This document shows, one piece after another, positions 21,086 through 33,128 of a stretch of 64,000 nt of DNA (its first letter is position 1; every line of letters begins with the position of its first letter). Source of the DNA: Sequoia sempervirens (lineage: Eukaryota; Streptophyta; Pinopsida; Cupressales; Cupressaceae); NCBI GenBank assembly GCA_007258455.2, contig VDFB02193867.1, positions 529,700,863 through 529,764,862 on the forward strand. Reading direction: 5' to 3'. A program made the translations under genes and the position numbers. A model generated the notes under the pieces. It did no database searches, was not told where the DNA came from, and saw only the letters and a list, made by a program, of their open reading frames with translations.

Positions 21086-23283
21086 TCACAAACGGGTCTC
21101 TTACTTTTACATTTGCTTTTTTTTTTACTTTTTGCAGGTACAGGTTATAGAGGGGTGGTCTTAACCCATAGAGGGGTGGACTTGACCTTCCTAGGGTGGA
21201 CCTGACCTACAAGGGAAGACCTAACCTGACAGACAGGAAGACTCGACCTCCATAGGCGGACTCGACCTTTGCCTGGGGGTGGACCTGGCCTCCACAGACC
21301 TCAGAAGGTGTTTTTGACAAACTTTTTACAAAGGGGCGGACCTGACTTGCAGATAGCTGGACCTAACCTCTGCACAACTAGATTTTCCCTAGACAATTTT
21401 TTCCAGAAGGTAAAATTTCACTTTTTAGCAATCTTTTTTGTTGTTTAAGGGTTTTTAACCTCTAATTTAGGCACATAGTTAACTAGGGGTGTCAACTAGC
21501 CTTTTTTGACATGTTTTTGGGTGAGCTATTTGATGTATCCAATCCCCTTGCGCCATTTGATGATCCTCAGTGACGAGAAATCATAGTTTACCATGTCTTT
21601 TGAGTCATCCTTTTTCTAATTTTTCTTAGCGGGACCTACTTGGGGATTTCATCACCCCAAGGGATGATTCAACCATGTGTACCGATGGGGTATATAAAGA
21701 GGGGAGACCAAAATTTGTACCTCAATCCAACCATGTTGTAATTGGTGGAGTGTCGTGATGATGTGAAGAGTTGGTCCGAGCCTCTAAGGTTCCTGACTCA
21801 CGCTTGTAACACGTTGGTGTTCATGGTTTGGGCCTCACATACCGGGTGTATATCAAGGACTCCCTAGTAACCATGTTCATCCTAGATTAAAATACTTTGT
21901 CGACCATACCCTTTCTACTAGACTTACGTTTGTGTTGTTTGAATTGTCTTCTTTGTGTGAAACCAGTGATTGTCTGATTCATTTCACTTAGCCATATCCA
22001 TTTCTTTGATGATTGTTGTGTTTTGAGTCCTTTGCCTTAGTCACTTTGTCAAAAGTCAAGTTTAAACCTGCAGACAACTGGACCTGACCTCTGAATAGGT
22101 GAACTTGACCTTGGACCAGCCTTTTCCAGCCTTTTTCAACCAAATTTGACCAACTTTTGCTCCTTGGGCAGACCTACCCTCCTGACAGGTGGACCTGACC
22201 TCTGGAAAGGAAAATTTTCCCTCCACAGGCAGACTTGACCCATCTAGGGGTGGACTTGACCTTTGACCCACCCCTTTTAGGTTTGTTTTAACAAAATTTG
22301 ACCACCTTTTTTTTTCCTTGGGCATACCTGCCCTCCTGATAGGCAGACCTGACCTCTGGATAGGTGAATTTTCCCTCCACAGGCATACCTGACCCATCTA
22401 GGGGTGGACCTGACCTTTGACCCACCCCTTTCAGACCTATTTTGACAAAAATTGACCATCTTTTGTCCCTTGGGTGGACCTAACCCTTCACCAATCAAAT
22501 TTTTCATCTACTTGGTCATTCAGGACCCTCGTTTCACTATCTCGATCACTCATCTCCCCATTTTGAACATTCGTATACCCGTTTCAAGAATTCATTTTCC
22601 ATCCTAAATTTTCATCCCCTCAGCTTGTGCATCTGTTCACCCATTCAAAGTCCTCATTTACCCATTTCAAACCCACATTTTGATTATCATTTCCCTATTT
22701 CGGGCCACCAGTATCCCATTGAAGCCCCATTAGAGCAGTTATCCAAGTTGACCTAGGTGTTCATCTCTAATTGTCATCCATAAAAAAATTGACTTAAGAT
22801 AGTCATCCATCCTAAGTCAATCATCCTCGTTGGCCCAATCAGTCCACTTCAATCTCAAGTTGGATTCGGTCTTGTTGTCATACATCCACCCTTTAATCGA
22901 TTAATCAATACCTAGCATTACCAAGGGTCACTCTTGAACTTGGTTTCAGATTCTGATCATTATCATTCATCCTAATCAATCATCAATCCAAATCAAATCA
23001 TCATATCATCCAATTCAAATCAACCCATTGTTTACCAATCAACCCAATTCGATCACATCAATCAAAATCTACTTCGGTCGAACTAGATCAATCCTATTGA
23101 GCCACATTCTCATCGGCTAATTGATCATCAATCCTATTGAGCCACATCCTTGTTGGCTAATCAATCACCCAATCAAATCAATCCTATTGAGCCACATCCT
23201 TGTTAGCTAATCAATCATCAAATCAAATCAGTTCTTTCATCATCAATGTCATCCTAGCATCCTAGTCCATCATATCATCTTGC
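21086..23283 (+). repeat. Repetitive leader between LTR and gag
   Basis: No gene is supported. Units around 'ggtggacctgacct' recur at 21140-21390 and 22070-22480. In the second block a ~165-bp unit ('ctccacaggc..gacccatctaggggtgga..') is present about 2.3 times. At 23060-23225 a ~50-bp unit, 'tcctattgagccacatcc', occurs three times. Minus-strand ORFs 22062-22397 and 22277-22507 merely read through these repeats. Long repetitive leaders are common in large Tat elements. Confidence 0.7.
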
Positions 23284-25736
23284 ATGCCCGTTCAGACCCA
23301 GTCACAAATAAGGAAAATGGCTGAACAACAATCCCAACCAAACATCCCTCAAGATCCGAACAATGTAGCTAGTGCCTCACAATACCCCAGTAACAGTGCG
23401 AACATCCCTTGGGATCTACACAATGGTACATCATCAAAATCCAATATTGATGGTCAAAACACATCACCCCTCGGGGATGAAAACATTGTCATTCAACCTG
23501 GAATTACATTTGAGGAATAGTTTAGTAACCCGGTCAATGTGCAAATGACGGGTCACCTTTTTGAAAACCATGGGGAAGAAATCTTGGCTCACTTAATTGA
23601 AAAAGGTGTCAAGTTTCCATTAGGTATCGACCTATCCAAGTATAGCGGTTCCACACCTAACATACCCCAAGGTTCGCACAATGCACCAGGTAGTTCATAC
23701 GTCTGCAATATTCCTCCCATAGAAGGTAGGCATCAACCTAAATTTGGCAATGTCATTCTGTATCCTATTAGCAATCCCCTACATCCCGCAATCTTAGTCA
23801 TAGGGGCTCCCCAAACCACTGATCCCAATGATCCTTTTTTCCTTTGGCATGCCACAAAACATCCCACAACCACAACCGTTAATGCTAACAACACCACCCC
23901 TTTCAAATCCACCTCCTATCAGCACTGGGGCCAACCCTTTCACAGCATTGCCTCCACCTTTTGGGGCCATAAACCAACCATCACCTTCGTATGCATCTCC
24001 ATAGCCCCCCCAATCTAACCTACCACCTCTGAATGTCCCCTTTGGAACCCAACAACCTCCTTTGCAAAATCCCCCTACGTTATCTCAGCCACCCCAACAA
24101 CAACAACTGCTATATAACCCATCGATTCCTCATAACAACCACCATACTAGCCACAAAGCAATCCGTCCCAACCTCCCACTCAAACCATATCCCCGTTCCT
24201 TGAATCCATCCTATGACCGCGAGCTCAAACATAATACAATATCCTGTCTAGGCCCACACAACATCTCACATCACATCAACAACCACCACAATATCATTAT
24301 TACCAACAACAGTCCCAGTAGCAACCACCTTATGCAGCCTCCCAACAATTGCAGCAATACCCTCAGTATCAATAGGTCAATCCACAACATCACATCCAAG
24401 CTCCTTAGTAGCCTCCCTCCTATTTTTATCAAACAAATCCATATTATACCTCACAACAACAACCCCCGTATCAACAAAATCCTCTGGCATACCAAGAAGG
24501 GATGTCATCATCCCACTATCAAAATCCATACCTCAACAATCTGATGCTCTCTCAGCTGGATCCTTTATCATCCTACCATCCATATCCACCCAACCTGTCA
24601 CCAATCAACTTGGATCTACTAGAAATCAAAGCCGCTCTGAAAGATCTTTAGGCTTGGACTGGAAAACAATCATTCAATATTGAGGACATATGTCTATATC
24701 CATTTGATCCCTCCATCTCATTGATCCCCTTCCCTAAACATTTTGAAATACCAAAATTTGACAGATACAGGGGGAACAAAGATCCTAAGGCACACGTGCA
24801 AGAATTCTACTCCTAGTGTTAGGAAGTTATGCACAATGACAATTATCTCTTACACCTATTTTCACAGAGCCTGACAAGCATTGCCCTAGAGTGGTTCATG
24901 ACCCTCGAAAGAGGGTCCATAAAATATTTTGCGGACCTGTCAAAAAAAATTGTCTCCTACTTCTCCTTCAATTTGGAGGACACTGACACCTTAGATCTCC
25001 TCAAAGAGAAATAATGTGAGGGGGAAACCTTTGCTAGCTATCTTCAAAGGTGGCATGCACTAGCAAGCTGAATGAAAACCCCTCTAAAGGAGAAGGACAT
25101 GGTCACCCTCTTCATGGAGAACTCTCATCCCAACATGGCTCATAATTTTAGGTTACATTGTGTCACCACTTTCGCGGAGCTAGTGGAAAAGGGACCTATC
25201 CTTGAACATTCCCTTGTTGCCAAAGGGCACATCAAAATACATAACCATGATAAAGAAAGGTCATTCGATGACAAGCCACATTTTTGGAACAAGAACAAGA
25301 ACATAGTGAATGATGGCATCATTGACACTAAACACATCCAAGTGGAAAATACATCCCAGAGACAACAACCATTCATACCTAACGCCATATCCATACCCTA
25401 GGGGGCACCTCGTCCTCCTCAACAACCAAACCATAACAGTCAGGGTTATGCTAAATGCTAGTACACTCAATTAGGGGAACCCTTGAGTGTCATCTTCAAT
25501 AAGTTGTTATAGATCAACTATCCAATCACCTACCCTATCACCAAACCACTTGACGAATCCAAACCTAAGCCTACATGGTTTAGGGAAAATGAATATTGTG
25601 AGTTCCATAAAATCAAAGGACACTCTCTAAATAAGTGTCAACATCTCAAAAACTATTTCCAAGATCTTATTGATCAGGGAGATATCAAATTTGACACTAG
25701 TCAAGCTTTGTCGTCTAATACTCAATTATAGATATA
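23284..25736 (+). pseudogene. Gag polyprotein region
   Basis: Starts at ATG 23284 ('MPVQTQSQIRKMAEQQSQ'), with a Pro/Gln/Asn-rich N-terminal region to about 24.6 kb that includes at least one frameshift near 24.0 kb. The retrotransposon Gag core follows at about 24.73-25.25 kb: 'FEIPKFDRYRGNKDPKAHVQ', 'FSQSLTSIALEWFMTLERG', 'TFASYLQRWHALAS', 'LVEKGPILEHSLVAKG'. In-frame stops (mostly TAG, some TGA, one TAA) replace expected Gln or Arg. Gag would form the cytoplasmic particle that packages element RNA. Length to the zinc knuckle is about 770 codons, long because of the Gln/Pro-rich extension. Confidence 0.85.
25597..25638 (+). other. Gag zinc knuckle, C-x2-H-x4-H-x4-C form
   Basis: Reads CEFHKIKGHSLNKC, followed by 'QHLKNYFQDLIDQGDIKF'. 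The second ligand is His instead of Cys, a variant widespread in plant gypsy Gag proteins. It would bind element RNA. The third element in the window has a relic at 44129-44170 where this His is Tyr. Confidence 0.85.
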
Positions 25737-26148
25737 TCAAAATGCCTTTCCAAACCATAATCAAGGTGCGAGCACTTCCTGCAGCAATCCCCAATACAAC
25801 AACACAAATAACATAAGCTATAAGAATGTACCCCTCAATTACGAGGGTGTTATCCATTACATTAAGCAGGTAGAACCCCATGTATCTATGATACATGTCA
25901 AAGCCAAAGACCCTTAGTGTGTTGTTACTACACGATGAGCCTACATCACTATCCCTATGGCCTCCACACCCACCTAGCCAAGTCCTGTAAACTCTAAGTA
26001 CAACATTCTGGATCACTTAGGGAAGACCCCTGCTCAAATTTCAATCTTGGATCTGCTTAAGTCTTCTCTTGTACATCAAGAAATCCTCAATAGAGCCTTA
26101 TAGGAAACCCATGTACCTAATGACATCGATCCTAAATGATTCCAAGAT

Positions 26149-26560
26149 TTGGTAGGACACCTAGCTTTATCTTATCAGCCGCACTTCAGCCGAAATAACA
26201 TGCCAAATATCGATGCCAATCATAATCACCCCTTGCATATTGAAGTCGTAGTTGCCTGTCATAAAATAAAAAGGGTCTTGGTAGATAATGGATCTACCCT
26301 TAATCTATGTACTTTGAAATTCATAAAATAGGTGGGGTACACTCAAGCAAACTTAAGTAATCAAATCATCATGATCAAGGCCTATAATAATGCAGAAAGG
26401 AATTTAGAAGGAATTACCAATCTTCCTATTTAGGTTGAACCTATAGTTCAGTACACTACCTATCATGTCCTTGATATGGACTTACCATATAATCTCCTCC
26501 TTGGCCACCCATGGCTCCAGGCTATGCAATCCGTCCCCTCCATGTACCATCAATGCCTAA
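26149..26560 (+). pseudogene. Retropepsin-like aspartic protease
   Basis: 'HIEVVVACHKIKRVLVDNGS' then 'TLNLC' gives the catalytic D-x-G-S loop (DNGS at 26284-26295). 'YNLLLGHPWLQ' near 26.49-26.52 kb matches the C-terminal 'LLG/R.WL' of gypsy proteases. Upstream 'DPK' is followed by TGA, and TAG codons interrupt at 26329 and 26431. It would cleave the Gag-Pol polyprotein. It sits between Gag and RT as usual. Confidence 0.8.
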
Positions 26561-27830
26561 AATTCTCTATCAATGGACAATAGGTCACCATTTATGCTGA
26601 CCCCCAACCATTTAAATACTGCCACACTTTAGAAGCATCATTTCCCCATTTACATTATTGTCCTAGGGTTGAAATGGGGGCATCCTAGTCATCATCTATC
26701 AATCCACCCTCCACCATGACAACCATTCCATCTCCCACCACCAATCCTGCAGTCACAAAGGTCTAGATCATTAATAAGGGGTGTGATGAATATGAAATGC
26801 ATACTGCTCTTAATGTAGTGACCATGCCACCATCGCCACATGAGTACGGTCAACCTTCACATGCTACTCTAAAGAAAGACAAGACTATCACCTTTAGTGC
26901 GAAAAATATTCCTACTACCACTTTCAGATCCCCTAGTATCAAGATAGATGCACCAAAAGAGGATATAAGTCAATGGGTATACTGAGAAGAACCCCAACTA
27001 GATCCTCCTCTAAAGGAATACTTTCAGGAAGTATATCCTTGGTTAGCTAAGTTTACAGAAAATTATAACTACCAAGGTAGGGGCCTAGGTAAAGAAGACC
27101 AGCGGCAGTTGCAACATACTGATACATGAAAGCTACCAAAGAACATAGGCATCAGATATGACAAAAAGCAGAAAGGCCCTTCAACATCATCTAATACTTC
27201 CAATAGTGTTGTCATGGACGATGTCTCATTAGAATACATACTTGAGGAGGAATCCATCATACGTGCATACAATGATGTCGATCACACTGACTTATCATCC
27301 ATGTTCAAATGCCTATCCATCTGCACCATCAACCTATCCCTTCATCACCTTGAGCTTATTGATTAGGACCTATGTGACAACACACCTATGAATATGTCTG
27401 TGGATACATATGTCAACCTTATGGGATTGGGGGAGGATGAACACTCCAGTTGCAAAAATAAGAATAAGAAAAATAAAAAGTGGTGATCTAGTGAAAACCT
27501 CCTTGAGGCACTTCCTAATCTTGAAAAAGTAAAAATAAAGGACGCGTCTGATGGCGAAAACCTCAAAGAGGTGCTGGAGGATGGAGATGTTCATCTTCCC
27601 CTTGTGGGAACTCATTTATCTACACGGTCACCCATCCTAATTGAAGAGACTCGAGAAGTTAATTTGGGTACTGCCAAAACTCCTAAAATCACATATGTGG
27701 CCAAATCACTTTCAGATTCAGAATATGCAGTCATTGTTCAACTAGTTTGAGAGGGTATTGTCAACTTTTCTTGGTCATATTCAGACATGCCAGGCTTGGA
27801 CCCTGCTTGAGTGGTTCATCATCTAGACGT
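26561..27830 (+). pseudogene. Protease-RT spacer
   Basis: The same frame continues with acidic, low-conservation sequence. Recognisable spacer features are 'WLAKFTENYNYQGRGLG' (G-patch-like), 'VMDDVSLEYILEEESI' and 'ENLKEVLEDGDVHLPLV', the last resembling 'ENLSEALKDGGFDTLLEQ' of the host element. Stops (TAG at 26686, 26764 and 27364; TGA at 26983, 27127, 27484, 27750 and 27808) interrupt it. No enzymatic domain seen. Confidence 0.6.
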
Positions 27831-28620
27831 TCACCCTGATGCCAAGCCTATCAAACAGAAGCTTCACAATATGCATCCACATGTAGCGTTATTAGTCAAG
27901 AAGGAACTAGAGAAGTTACTAGATGCAGGGTTTATCATACCAATTGACTACTCTTAGTGGATCTCCAATATAGTACTAGTTGCCAAACCAAATGGAAACA
28001 TTCAGATCTACACAGACTTTAGAGATCTTAAAAAGGCCTGCCCAAAAGACAACTTCCCTCTGCCTAACATTGACATGTTGGTCGACCTCATAGCAGGACA
28101 TGAGATGTTATCCCTTATGGATGGTTTCTTTGGTTATAATCAAATTTGAATTGCACCCATGGACCAACACAAGACCACTTTCACAACACCTTGGGGGAAT
28201 TTCTATTATAATGTTATGCCCTTTGGTCTCAAAAATGTAGGGGTGACATATTAGAGGGAAATGATGGTCATCTTCCATGACCTCATCCATATCATCATGG
28301 AGGATTATGTCAACGACTTGTTAGGAAAATCCAGAACCCGAGCAAAACATCCTACTATCCTAAAAAAGATCTTTGAATGGTTGGAACATTACAAGTTGTG
28401 ACTAAATCCCAAAAAGTGTGTCTTTGGTGTCACATCAGAAAAATTATTGGGTTTCATAGTCTCTCAAAGGGGTATTGAAGTTGACCCCACCAAGGTGAAG
28501 GCTATCCTGGACATGCCACCTCCGCACAATCTGAAATAGTTAAGAAGCCTCCAAGGGAAGATGCAATCCATCCGCTGGTTCATAGCCCAACTCACAGATA
28601 AGTGTCAACCATTCACTCAT
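27831..28620 (+). pseudogene. Reverse transcriptase with altered catalytic box
   Basis: Contains 'KQKLHNMHPHVALLVKKELE', 'IYTDFRDLKKACPKDNFPLP', 'LSLMDGFFGYNQI', 'YYNVMPFGLKNVGVTY', 'MEDYVNDLLGKS' and 'LNPKKCVFGVTSEKLLGF'. The active-site YVDD is YVND. The change GAC to AAC sits at a former CpG and is compatible with deamination on the other strand. Stops are TAG at 27957, 28252 and 28537 and TGA at 28147 and 28399, all at Gln/Arg positions. Confidence 0.85.
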
Positions 28621-29130
28621 CTTCTGAGGAAAGACTCCACCTTCTGATGGAACCAACGGTGTCAAATAGGTTTCAATAAGATCAAAGAATACTTAGCTCA
28701 TCCATCGATCTTGATGCCACCTATTCCAGGGAAATGCCTCCTGCTTTATATCTCCACCACTTCAATCATGTTGGGGGTATTGTTGGCACAACATGATGAA
28801 TCATCGAAAGAGAGGGCGATCTACTACATCAGTCGGACATTGGGTGGTTATGAATTAAACTACTCTCCCATGGAAAAGGCTTGCCTCGCACTAGTCTTCA
28901 ACACACATAAACTTTGACATTACCTGCTCAGCCATCCAGTCAAATTAATTGCTAAAATTGATCCACTAAAGTATCTGTTATCTAGAACCACTCTAACTGG
29001 CCACATGGACAAGTGGGTCATGCTCCTAAGTGAATTCAACATAGAGTATGTGGAGCAGAAAGCCATAAAGGGAAAAGTCATACCTGATCAATTGGCCGAG
29101 GCACCATTAGTAGATGCTTACCCTCTAGAC
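28621..29130 (+). pseudogene. RT connection and first RNase H
   Basis: 'HLLRKDSTF' then TGA, 'IGFNKIKEYLAHPSILMPPI', 'LLLYISTTSIMLGVLLAQHD', '[20 protein letters not shown]' and 'KVIPDQLAEAP'. This is the standard gypsy RNase H block following RT. TGA at 28646 and 28914 replace Arg. Confidence 0.8.
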
Positions 29131-29149
29131 ACTGAATTTCCATACGAAG

Positions 29150-29570
29150 AGGTTTACACTGTCATAGATGCACCTGCTTTGACACTGTATTTTGATGGTT
29201 CATATAATCATAATGGATCAGGTGCAATAAATCTATTAGTTACCCCTCAAGGTGACTACATTCCAAAATCATTCAGGATAACATTTCCATGTACCAACAA
29301 CATGGCAGAGTATGAAGCCCTCCTTACCAGCCTTCAAATTGCAAAATAGTGGCACATAACTCACCTGAAAGTCTTTGGTGATTCATTGTTAGTCATCAAG
29401 CATGTTAATGATGAATTCCTAACAAAAGATGATAAGTTGTTGCCCTATAAATGTATGGTGGATGATTTCAAGAAATATTTCACCTTCATACAATTTGATC
29501 AAATTCCTAGGGTACAAAACAAAGTAGTAGATGCAATGGCCACTATCGTCTCCCTGATTGACATGCCTAA
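29150..29570 (+). pseudogene. Second RNase H (Tat-clade feature)
   Basis: 'LTLYFDGSYNHNGSGAINLL' (Asp), 'FPCTNNMAEYEALLTSLQIA' (Glu), 'LKVFGDSLLVIKHVND' (Asp) and 'NKVVDAMATI' (Asp) retain all four catalytic acids, unlike the host copy. Only one TAG (29347) interrupts it. Dual RNase H places the element in the Tat group of plant gypsy elements. Confidence 0.8.
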
Positions 29571-30590
29571 AGATTGGATGAAGTGTGAATTCCCTATTGA
29601 ACAACTTTTAATCCCCACATATGATATTCTTGAGACTAACATGGTCTGCGATATCATGGGCCCCACTTCCCCCTGGTATCAGGAAATATATACCTATCTC
29701 CATGATAATATCCTACCCCCAAACCTCACACGCAACCAAGAAAAATCCTTTATTCAACAATTGGCCCATTACATTATCATTGGTGATACAATTTATCATC
29801 GCGGGTATAATGGGATCCTCAGGTGTCTGAATGAGACCAAAGTCCACACAACACTAACAAAGGTACATAGTGGTGTTTGTAGAGTTCACTCAAATGGTAT
29901 GGCCTTGGCCAAAAGGATTCTCTGAGTTGGATATTATTGGCCTACATTAGAACATGATGCTTGTGAATTTGTGAAGTTCCTTCCATGCCAACAACATGCA
30001 GATTTGATTCATGCTCCAGCACAGGATCTTCAGCCCCTCCTAGCAATGTGGCCATTCTATCAATGGGGTTTTGACTTTATTGGCAAGATTTATCCACCAT
30101 CATTCGATGACCATACATTCATAATTACTGCCACTGTATACTTCACTAAGTGGGTGGAATCAATGCTACTCTCATAGATCACCGGTATTCAGATCTCAAA
30201 ATTCATCCTTTACCATATTCTCTATAGATATGGTATCCCATCCACCATCCTTTTTGATAATGGAAAACCCCTCAAAAACCAAGCCATGAAACACCTCTGC
30301 GATACCTTTCACATCCAACATTGTTGGTCAACACCTTATTACCCCCAGGGTAATGGTCAGGCAGAAGCAACCAACAAGACCCTCATCCACATCCTCAAAA
30401 AGGTTGTCAATAACACCAGTTGAGATTGGAACCTCTATATTCATCCCGCCCTCTAGGCATATCGCACCTCTATCTACACCCCTATAGGGGAAACTCCCTA
30501 TTCTTTAGTCTATGGCACCAAAGCCATCTTGCCAGTTGAAGTTTATATCCCATCACTAAGAATTTCCCTAAAAAATCTTCAGTGAGGAGG
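29571..30590 (+). pseudogene. Integrase
   Basis: The N-terminal zinc-binding part is degraded ('KVHSGVCRVHSNG...ALAKRI', 'FVKFLPCQQH'; the first Cys of the usual C-x2-C is lost). The core has 'WGFDFIGKIYPPSFDDHTFI' (Asp), 'STILFDNGKPLKNQA' (Asp) and 'TPYYPQGNGQAEATNK' (Glu), so the DDE triad is still present. It continues 'TPYSLVYGTKAILPVEVYIP'. Stops at 29923, 30175, 30421 and 30452 are TGA or TAG. It would insert the DNA copy into the genome. Confidence 0.85.
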
Positions 30591-30921
30591 ATGCTCGTGT
30601 TGCATGGCTTGCACAACTAGAGTTACTTGATGAAAGAAGAATCAAAGCTTACGAACACCTACAAGCATATCAGAACCGCTTCAAGCATCACTACAACAAG
30701 AAGGTTCACCCTCAATAGTTTCAGGTGATTGATCTTGTCCTCAAAGAGAATCAACGTACTTAGCAAGACCGGGACAAGAAAAGAAAATTTGAGGCAAACT
30801 AGTTGGGGCCTTATATCATAGCTGCCAAATATGGATCTGGGGTGTATAGGTTGACTACTCTTGAAGGAGAGCCTTTCAAAGAACCCATCAATATCATGCA
30901 TTTGAAGAGGTTCTACACCTA
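30591..30921 (+). pseudogene. Integrase C-terminal region and end of pol
   Basis: After a one-base frame change near 30585: 'AQLELLDERRIKAYEHLQAY', 'VIDLVLKENQRT', 'LGPYIIAAKYGSGVYRL' and 'EPINIMHLKRFYT', then TAA at 30919-30921. Equivalent to 18338-18580 of the host element. TAG at 30716, 30761 and 30800 replace Gln. Confidence 0.8.
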
Positions 30922-33115
30922 AGTCTGCTTGGAAACCCCACCTATCAGAAAAATTAAAAAAGTAAAAAAAAAAATCAAAAAATCAAAAAATTAGAAAAAA
31001 CCAAAAAAGTTAGAAAAATCCAAAAATCCAAAATAGTAAAGAGAAATAAGTTCATCCTATGGTGAAAACCACTTTTTGGTGGCACCTTGGATAATTACGG
31101 ATGATGAAAACTTGGTAACATGCGTCATCCGTAGAGGGCTTAATCATTATCTACTAGACATCCTAGTTATTTTATGCTTTCATCCACATTATCATCCTCA
31201 CCGATCCCATCCTTGGCTGCTTGGTATATTTTGATTGAGCATTGGATGACCCATCTAGGCTATCTCCCATCCTAAAATTTTTAGTATCCCACTCTGAGCT
31301 TATGTCATTCATCTCCTTGTCGGTTGGTCTTTCTCATCACATAGGATCATCCATCATGTCGGTCTTCATCTAGATCCCATCTTGTTGCTTCCTTAGTTGA
31401 ACTATGTTTCCCCTGCGCTTTCATGTAGGCAAGGTTGATCATTTGATCCACCCCCAGGTTTTTTTGCATCCGATCCTTTATCATCCATCATTAGTCTTTC
31501 TTCATCAGCCCATCCTGTCATCCACCGAGGTCTCCATCGTCCTCTTTCCAATTTTATTGAACTACAAGGGCTCTATGCTTTCATGTAGGCAAGGCTAATA
31601 TTTGATCAACCCTCGAGCCCCTAGGTCTTTAGGGTTTGTCCATCTTGTGTCATGCATCTTGTGTCGCATCGTTGAGCTATGCCCTTACCTAGCTGGTTCA
31701 TAACAAATGAGATCCACTTGTATTAGTAGATCCAATCGGTTCTGAATATCCTTCGTCATATCAATCTTTTAGTTTAGTATCCATCATCAGTCTCAATAGG
31801 ATGCATCCTTCCTAATTGACCTCATCAATCCCATCCGTCCACTTGATTCTATGGAAAAGGAATTTTGAAATTGATTGTGATCTTTTGATACTTTTGGCTT
31901 TTTTTTATCATTTGCGCTCCCTATCATCACTTGTGATGGTCGCCTTGATCCATCATATCATGGTGTGCTTTGACTAGTCAACATAGGGGCATATCTTTCT
32001 CTTTTCTTTGTTGTTGTCTTCTCGGTTGTCCCACGAAGTACCCACCAAGATCCCAGAGGTCTTGTGTTACACTAGGGCATCCTTGTGTGCTTGTGGTTAT
32101 CCCAATACCTAGCTTGACCAAGGTCATCGTGACTTTGGGGTGTTTGGATAGCCTTCTTGTTTGTTGTGTTTGTTTCATGCATTAGATACTAATCTGCCTT
32201 GGCCATTTATACCTTGGTGTATCGTGTCTTCTGCTATAGCAAAAATTAGTACTCCAAAGATGGAAAATTGCATTAGGATTGCATTTCATTTTCCATTCTA
32301 TCATCTTGCATGTATCCATCCAATCTCTTATCATTATTTCTTCAATATTCTTAGAATAATATAGATTGGTTATTCTAAGCATCTTTTCCATCATCATTTT
32401 TATTCCTTTCATCTATCTCACATCCCAATCCAATCCTCTCCCATTCAATCTAGCAGAAATCATCTAATCATATCCTTGGACTTGTTCCCAGTCTTGTTAC
32501 AAGCCTTGATCCAATCATCCTCCTCCTTCTCATCATCTAGATGTATCCTTCCCCATCCCTTTGGTGTTGTTTTGGGACGTATCCTTCCCTCATCAAAAAC
32601 ACTTTCCTCATCATCATCGGGAGGTATTCTTCCCTATCCTTTAGTGGTGTTTTGGGATGTATCCTTCCCTCAACAATACCACTCATTGGGATGTATCCTT
32701 CCCTATCCTTGTGTTGTTTCGGGATCTTTCATTCCCTCATTGACAACACTCCATCCATCATCAACCCCTTTGGGCTTGTACCTTGACTAGGGAAACATCA
32801 TATTTGTCCTCAAATCTATTTGTGCTTTATCCATCTCCTATCACTTATCCTCCTATCTTGTCCATCACTTTGCATCATCTTCTTCATCTCCCCTTGCATC
32901 ATCTCATCCATTTGAAGAGCACACTCATGTTCTCTTGAACCCGCATGTCCTTTCGAGGGGGCATCCACAATCCCTAACTTTCATCTTCACCCCCATCATC
33001 TTCCTTCCTAGCTAATCCTTTGATAATTGGGGCATCTTTCCCAATCTGACCATCTTCATCTAGGTTCTATGTTTTAATATTATTTGAAATGATGCTACTT
33101 CATAACACTATCTCA
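30922..33115 (+). other. Post-pol tail without a gene
   Basis: Begins with an A-rich tract (30950-31040). Then comes pyrimidine-rich 'catcatcc' sequence with no supported ORF. The motif 'gaactat/c...ctttcatgtaggcaaggct' occurs at 31395-31440 and 31559-31600, and a relative occurs at 47297-47335 in the third element. At 32540-32720 a ~50-60 bp unit with 'gggatgtatccttccct' repeats four times. No antisense coding sequence like that at 35.7-37.6 kb is seen. Confidence 0.55.
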
Positions 33116-33128
33116 AATAGGGGAAAAA
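33116..33128 (+). promoter_or_regulatory. Polypurine tract
   Basis: AATAGGGGAAAAA lies directly before the 3' LTR. The same kind of tract (agaggggaaaaa, ataggggcaaaa) precedes the LTRs at 38973 and 48983. It primes plus-strand DNA synthesis. Confidence 0.8.

Noticed and set aside
22062..22397. Minus-strand 111-codon ORF
   Set aside because: It reads through tandem leader repeats and simply repeats the unit. No domain and wrong strand for the element.
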